Source of the DNA: ZAX-1 sp046533095
GTDB lineage: Bacteria; Bacillota; Clostridia; Lachnospirales; Lachnospiraceae
Length of the DNA: 64,000 nt
Assembly (NCBI GenBank): GCA_046533095.1
Contig: JAJQRA010000042.1
Coordinates: 1-64,000, forward strand
Direction: 5' to 3'
In this document: in pieces, positions 61,401 to 64,000 of the stretch
Layout: each line of letters opens with the position of its first letter
How positions within the stretch are numbered: position 1 is the first letter of the stretch
The notes under the pieces: generated by a model
The model's database searches: none
Seen by the model: only the letters and a program-made list of their open reading frames with translations
What the model was told of the DNA's origin: nothing
Program-made: the position numbers and the translations under genes

Positions 61401-63307
61401 TCCATAGATATAAGCACGACATTTCGCCCACTGTCCAGTAGCTTTTGGGTGTACTGCTCAAGTACATTAGAGGGAAAACCGCACATGGGTACACGCTTAT
61501 CATCAAGACCGATATTGCGGTAGGTGGAATGCAAGTCCAGTGTTTTTGCTGCAAACTCTGCATCAGCTCCTAAGACCTCGTAAAAATCGCCCAACGGGTA
61601 CAGCACAATATCATTGGGGTATTCATTTTTCACATTAAGATAGCCTTGATAAAGGGGTGTAACCTGTGACAGTGGCTTAACAGGTTCGGGAGCTGTGTTT
61701 TCAAAGGTATCTGCAAGGCTAAAATCAATTTGCTTGTTTTCAAAGTTGTGATAGTAAATGTGTATGGTATCGGTGGATAGGCTAATTGCAAAATCCTTAT
61801 CCTTGCTGAGTTCGGATAAAAACCTGTTGTTATATATGGCTTCGTTGATTGTGATTTCATCGGTTTTATCCGCACGGTTGAAATAGGTAAAAGCATTTTC
61901 GTTATCGTCCTGTGTGACAAGGCTTGCGATATAGATAGACAGATTTTTCTTCTTGCTCGAGATATGCTCCCATACTTTGAGTTCGGGTTTTTCGGCATAA
62001 AATGTGCCTTTATACTTTGTATCTAAGCTGTTGAAAAAGTCTACAAGCCAGTTCGCAAGCAAATCTTCCTTTTTTGGCTCAAGGGATAGCTGTGTATCCT
62101 CTTTTGTGGACATAGAAAAAGCAGACGGACTTTGCGTTTTTACACGCTCTTGTCTGTCTGCTATTCTTTGTATCTGCTCTTGTTCTGTGGGGAATAAGGT
62201 TAGCTGAAAATAAGCTCCGTCAGTATCAGTTCTTCTGCTTGGGCTTTGAGGTTGTTCATGTGACCTACCCACTCCATCTGCTGTGTCAGCTTGTCGGGAG
62301 GTGTCTGCACTTTCTGCAAGTCTGCCATTATCTGCGTGAGCCGCCTGTTCGCCGTTTGGTCGATTTCCAATAGGTGAGCTTGCAGTTTCTCGCTCAGTAA
62401 CAGGTGGTTGAACAGGGCTTTGCGGTGTTCCTCCAGATAGGTTTTCCTCATTCTGCCGTACTTGCCGAGGGGCTGTGTCGGCTGTTCTGTCAGTGTGATG
62501 TTGGGTATCAGATAATCCCCGTTCCTGCTGTAAGTTAAGTTGTTCATGCTCATTGCTCCTTTCACGCTCTGTTTTGATTATGGTGAGTGATATTTGTCTG
62601 AATACCTGCTCGCTTTGTTCGCTTACTGCCGTACCCAAAAGGCTGACAGCAGCGGAGGTATTAAAGTCGAAGATAGGTAGAAAATCCTCATGGTCGAAGT
62701 AGCTTTCAGTATAAAGCCCACATCGTTGCATAAGGGTGTAGGAGATACTGACAGTGGCGGCATTTTCAAAAGCGATACGAAGATTGTCCTCGTCATAATC
62801 CTCTAAAAAACTGTTTTCTGCAAAGTAGGGTATTTCCTCTTTGTGATTATCATAATACTCTTTCGCCAAATCATTGGCAATGTTGTAAAACCCGTCTGTG
62901 AGGTTATCGCTGTACACACCAAATTTATCCTCGAGCATTTCTAAAATCAGTTGTTCGTGATAATCCTTCATTTCCCAAAGAAAAGGGCGGCGAGAATTTT
63001 CTCGGCCGCCCGTATCAGACACATCAAATACATATTTCAGTTTTGGGGTTTCGCCTGTGGGGTCAAGCAGGGCAATGCCCGTAGAGCCACGGCGAACAAA
63101 TCTGTTCATTTTGTTATTCCACAGCTCATAATCGGCACAAGCCGTTGCATCGGGTCTTTGTGCGTAAATCATAAGCTGTTCGTGATAAGGGTACTTATAC
63201 AGCCGCCCCATGGTGGCAAGAAACCCTGTCCAGTTGGCAAGGCTGCTTGTTAAGTGAGTGGCGGTATCTTCCGCAAGCTGTGCAAAGGCTTGTGCTTTTG
63301 TTGGCAT
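55433..63307 (-). CDS. LtrC-like ArdC/MutS-like/methylase/SNF2 fusion
   Basis: 2,624 residues. Order: ArdC-N-like ssDNA-binding region (1-100), low-complexity Gln/Pro/Arg linker (about 250-370), MutS domain I-like segment (LGDFYEVLGADAEFAAKTLD, about 569), N6-adenine methylase (EPASGTGNFFG about 1092; GNVPFGNY replacing NPPF about 1154), and SNF2 helicase (GAGKT about 1762, DEAH about 1927, QRSGRIIRQGN about 2287), then a coiled-coil tail. Such proteins are hallmark genes of Tn1549-like elements; they are thought to protect or process transferred DNA. A tnpV gene is embedded in another frame. Confidence 0.9.
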   Translation of the reverse strand: MPTKAQAFAQLAEDTATHLTSSLANWTGFLATMGRLYKYPYHEQLMIYAQRPDATACADYELWNNKMNRFVRRGSTGIALLDPTGETPKLKYVFDVSDTGGRENSRRPFLWEMKDYHEQLILEMLEDKFGVYSDNLTDGFYNIANDLAKEYYDNHKEEIPYFAENSFLEDYDEDNLRIAFENAATVSISYTLMQRCGLYTESYFDHEDFLPIFDFNTSAAVSLLGTAVSEQSEQVFRQISLTIIKTERERSNEHEQLNLQQERGLSDTQHHTDRTADTAPRQVRQNEENLSGGTPQSPVQPPVTERETASSPIGNRPNGEQAAHADNGRLAESADTSRQADTADGVGRSHEQPQSPSRRTDTDGAYFQLTLFPTEQEQIQRIADRQERVKTQSPSAFSMSTKEDTQLSLEPKKEDLLANWLVDFFNSLDTKYKGTFYAEKPELKVWEHISSKKKNLSIYIASLVTQDDNENAFTYFNRADKTDEITINEAIYNNRFLSELSKDKDFAISLSTDTIHIYYHNFENKQIDFSLADTFENTAPEPVKPLSQVTPLYQGYLNVKNEYPNDIVLYPLGDFYEVLGADAEFAAKTLDLHSTYRNIGLDDKRVPMCGFPSNVLEQYTQKLLDSGRNVVLISMEDGEKKPYFIRSTVNEQPTEVITEQETADTVQSAPSITPTEITKVDIDTALQAWNGDTSSKRRVTEFMESHSRERGTAEWLKNEFGGNLPAFTVTKDDLSLELPWAKVQRHIGQLVAEEQFFTDVECDSFANVDFGELRERLASDESSSFVEQVISDAERIAAKLTIEMYNTENTDLFQVKKGSYLATVEVNAPQELWERFAGSGLVPNEDSEQRLLFETDGNNWNRFIIPDTYGNKSNNIKAEDVLTPEEYKTMQAVVQQIIPAGETQIEIAPIPYAKGDTVYLENGTPFLIEEITDYHVTLRDPSLFYPVLRAESRESFLQLLERYPQTKSMQEKAEDFRITDTHLGEGSKREKYQRNVAAITALQTIERENRPATKEEQETLSQYVGWGGLPDAFDESKDNWHNEYLQLKDLLTEDEYDMARASTLNAHYTSPTVIKAMYDAVEQMGFKSGNILEPASGTGNFFGMLPDSMKGSNLYGVELDSITGRIAKQLYPSANISITGFEKTELPDSFFDLAIGNVPFGNYKLTEKRYDSQNFLIHDHFFAKALDKVRPGGIVAFVTSKGTMDKKNPEVRRYLAQRAELLGAIRLPNNAFTRNAGTEVTSDIIFLQKRDRPIDVERDWIHLGYDENDITLNSYFADHPEMILGNMEMVSGQFGEESTCVPIEGADLSEQLKAAVLNVEGEISEADLPDLEISEQVFIPADPNVKNHTYALVDGEVYFRENSRMVKTALNQTAKERITGLVELRKCVQDLIYYQLEDFSDEVIKVEQVKLNQRYDRFTAKYGLINSRGNSIAFSEDNSYYLLCSLEDVDEDGNLKAKADMFTKRTIKKSVKITSVDTPSEALAVSIAEKAKVDMSFMAELTGLSEEEIATQLKGVIFRIPELYHTDAPPHYVTADEYLSGNVREKLRTAELVARTSEEYKVNVEALEMAQPKDLDASEIEVRIGSTWIDKEYMQEFMYELFDTPYRNQGNIKVNYSNFTAEWSVTAKNSISYDDVAAYATYGTARANAYKIFEDTLNLRDVRIYDTKTEPDGKEIRVLNIKETEAAQQKQQLIKDGFKDWIFRDADRRQTLVKLYNERFNSVRPREYDGSHINFVGMNPQIKLREHQINAIAHILYGNNTLLAHEVGAGKTFGMIAGAMESKRLGLCQKPLFAVPNHLTEQWASEFLRLYPAANILVATKKDFETKNRKKFCARIATGEYDAVIIGHSQFERIPVSLERQERLLREQIDEIEQGIREVKSSGGEGFTVKQFERTKKGLIERLKKLEARERKDSVVTFEQLGVDRLYVDEAHSYKTLFTFTKMRNVAGLSTSDAQKSSDMFLKCHYMDELTGGKGTVFATGTPVSNSMVELYTMQRYLQYDTLREKGLLHFDAWASTFGETVTQNELAPEGKGYRPRTRFSRFFNLPELMSMFKEVADIKTADELNLPTPEVIYETVVAKPTEIQQELVQELSERAAKIHNDRIDPSIDNMLKVTSDGRKLGLDQRVINPLLPDDKGSKVNTCVNNILRIWEDGKDDKLTQLLFCDLSTPKGRPQADKVAKAGGGAINGVELHALEDALPDDVTAPQAQFSIYEDIREKLIAKGVPAAEVAFIHEANTDTRKKELFAKMRNGDVRVLLGSTAKCGAGMNVQDRLVALHDLDCPWRPGDLTQRSGRIIRQGNSNEQVKIFRYVTEDTFDAYLWQTVENKQKFISQIMTSKSPVRSCEDIDEAALSYAEIKALCAGNPLIKEKMDLDIEVAKLKLLKASYQSTKYRLEDNLLKHFPESIERHNGYIKGFEQDIVTLTEHPPKVPQGELLKDDFKITIKGDTLIDKDNAGAAILEACKEVKNSDPIEIGSYKGFTMYLSYAAFGNEHTLTLKGAMSHTTKLGLDARGNLTRIDNALNNMPQRLQSVQKELENLYNQQTAAKLEVQKPFMQEQELKEKTARLAVLDKELNMSAMRSAPLRDTAMVSKQARPSILESLKQQTPKSTTTPKKSKAEREER
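62200..62547 (-). CDS. tnpV: TnpV-family protein nested in the fusion gene
   Basis: 115 residues from the ATG at 62547, with AAAGGAG 8 nt upstream; a second ATG lies 6 nt earlier. The sequence (NYLIP-like GDYLIPNITL, LGKYGRMRKTYLEEHR, LLLSEKLQAHLLEIDQTANRR, WVGHMNNLKAQAEELILTEL) has the ordered conserved blocks I know from TnpV proteins of Tn4451-type elements. It is read on the same strand but in a different frame, wholly inside the giant gene. In the giant protein the same DNA encodes only low-complexity linker, so TnpV looks like the ancestral frame. Confidence 0.65.
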   Translation of the reverse strand: MNNLTYSRNGDYLIPNITLTEQPTQPLGKYGRMRKTYLEEHRKALFNHLLLSEKLQAHLLEIDQTANRRLTQIMADLQKVQTPPDKLTQQMEWVGHMNNLKAQAEELILTELIFS

Positions 63308-63309
63308 TT

Positions 63310-63540
63310 TTAGTCCTCCTGTTCCTCAAAATCGGGAATAAGCTCACCCGAAAGGCTTTCAAATTCCTCATCACTCATAGCTAACAGCTTATCTATAACC
63401 GTCTTGGTGAGGGCAAGCAGCTCGGTTTCATCTGCTGCAAGGTAGCTTTGCATTTCGGTAAGCTCGGACAGCAAATCCGTCCTTGAGCCTATATTGTAAA
63501 TGCACATCAAATTGCTTTCTTCCACTGTAAATCTGCTCAT
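63310..63540 (-). CDS. Transposon-transfer assisting protein
   Basis: 76 residues, acidic. FTVEESNLMCIYNIGSRTDLL at the N-terminus and a C-terminal helix ending in MSDEEFESLSGELIPDF match the short transfer-assisting family encoded just before the LtrC-like gene in these elements. The ATG is 2 bp after the stop of the DUF4316-like gene; function in transfer is family knowledge only. Confidence 0.8.
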   Translation of the reverse strand: MSRFTVEESNLMCIYNIGSRTDLLSELTEMQSYLAADETELLALTKTVIDKLLAMSDEEFESLSGELIPDFEEQED

Positions 63541-63542
63541 AA

Positions 63543-64000
63543 TTATCGCTCCATTTCCGCACCGTATGAAGGTGCTTTTTTAGATTTTTCTTTTTCCTGC
63601 GGCGGCTTTGTTTTAAGCTGTTCCATGACCGACTGCTTTTCTTCCCTGCGTGTAGCATCAAGCAAATCCATAAGTGAGATAGGGTTGCCTCTTTTGGCAT
63701 CTTCCTCGAGCTGTGCTACGGTGGGCTGATTGTTGATAACACCGTCAATCTGATTGTAGTTTTGCTCGGTGGACAGTTCAGCGGTACGGAGAGGGTTATC
63801 CTCATTTCTAATAGCAAAGGCACGAGTACCATTGCCCATAATGTGATATGCACCGTCATCAGAGCTGTGGTGGTAGCCATAGCCTGCTGCTTTCATCTGT
63901 TCCGTTGTCATATCGGTAAGAAAAAAGTTGCCTCGAGGGGTTTGTACTTTCTCGCCAGTAAGGAAGTTGTCCGGCATAGGGGTTGCAGGCTCCGCAAACT
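63543..64000 (-). CDS. DUF4316/YodL-type protein, 5' partial
   Basis: The frame is open to base 64000, so the N-terminus lies outside the window; the first internal ATG is at 63977. The visible 152 residues include GNFFLTDMTTEQMKAAGYGYHHSSDDGAYHIMGNGTRAFAI, the YodL/DUF4316 block, then a Lys/Glu-rich tail. A standard backbone gene of Tn1549-like elements, function unknown. Confidence 0.78.
   Translation of the reverse strand, partial: FAEPATPMPDNFLTGEKVQTPRGNFFLTDMTTEQMKAAGYGYHHSSDDGAYHIMGNGTRAFAIRNEDNPLRTAELSTEQNYNQIDGVINNQPTVAQLEEDAKRGNPISLMDLLDATRREEKQSVMEQLKTKPPQEKEKSKKAPSYGAEMER

Larger units (their letters stand above)
41135..64000. mobile_element. Integrative conjugative element, left part
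   Basis: From the serine recombinase overlapping rlmD to the window end. The backbone genes (recombinase, sigma-like regulator, relaxase, CD1845-like protein, MobC, giant LtrC-like fusion, transfer-assisting protein, DUF4316 protein) are those of Tn1549/CTn-type elements of Firmicutes. The rumA/rlmD 3' end is a known hotspot for such serine-recombinase elements. The left junction lies within about 41150-41225; the right end and the type IV secretion genes are outside the window. Cargo: a bacitracin cassette and a candidate defence block. Confidence 0.85.

Overview
The window looks like a low-GC, spore-forming member of the Clostridia, probably Lachnospiraceae. The evidence is the complete spoIIA operon (spoIIAA-spoIIAB-sigF), a T-box in front of valS, a CheC phosphatase, DUF342/DUF1836/YerC/DUF6323-type genes, a Firmicutes-type pyruvate kinase with the extra C-terminal domain, and frequent TTG/GTG starts behind strong AGGAGG sites. 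No rRNA, tRNA or CRISPR array is seen.

Chromosomal part (1 to about 41,200). 1-7,772 holds three consecutive ABC-2-type exporter modules (small ATPases plus membrane subunits), the first cut by the window edge. Then come a DUF4143 ATPase, carbamate kinase, pyruvate kinase, two tandem paralogous DUF6056-like membrane proteins, cheC, an RND exporter with an inserted coiled-coil and its TetR regulator, T-box plus valS, a FapA/DUF342 protein, folC, a small gene, a zinc-ribbon/TPR membrane protein, the spoIIA operon, thyA, several small membrane or hypothetical genes, a PHP-family gene, a YerC-type regulator, a DUF1836 gene, pcrA, and rlmD. Intergenic DNA here is unusual. It is full of 2-3-copy imperfect tandem duplications of about 26-92 bp that copy gene 3' ends or ribosome-binding sites. 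Three of the gene junctions carry micro-ORFs whose stop overlaps the next start.

Integrated element (about 41,150 to beyond 64,000). A large serine recombinase gene converges on, and overlaps, the 3' end of rlmD, which marks the left end of an integrative conjugative element with a Tn1549/CTn-like backbone. In order it carries the recombinase, a small ORF, a sigma-like regulator whose ribosome-binding site lies in a 15-bp hairpin, and a bcrR-bcrA-bcrB-bcrD bacitracin-resistance cassette in which bcrA has an in-frame TGA just before Walker A. Next come a small HTH gene, an XRE regulator, a hairpin-rich candidate oriT, a MobP-like relaxase with no ATG at its expected start, a four-gene AT-rich cargo block, a CD1845-like membrane protein, MobC, a 2,624-residue ArdC/MutS-like/methylase/SNF2 fusion protein, a transposon-transfer assisting protein and a DUF4316/YodL-type protein cut by the window end. 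A TnpV-family gene is nested in another frame inside the giant gene.

Most notable: (1) the cargo block at 50,473-54,532, a PD-(D/E)XK/DUF4297-like nuclease translationally coupled to an SMC-like ATPase and followed by two convergent HEPN-like genes, which I regard as a candidate undescribed defence system; (2) the overprinted tnpV; (3) the broken bacitracin cassette; (4) a family of conserved leader motifs in front of unrelated genes. Functions come from motif recognition by eye; no database search was run.
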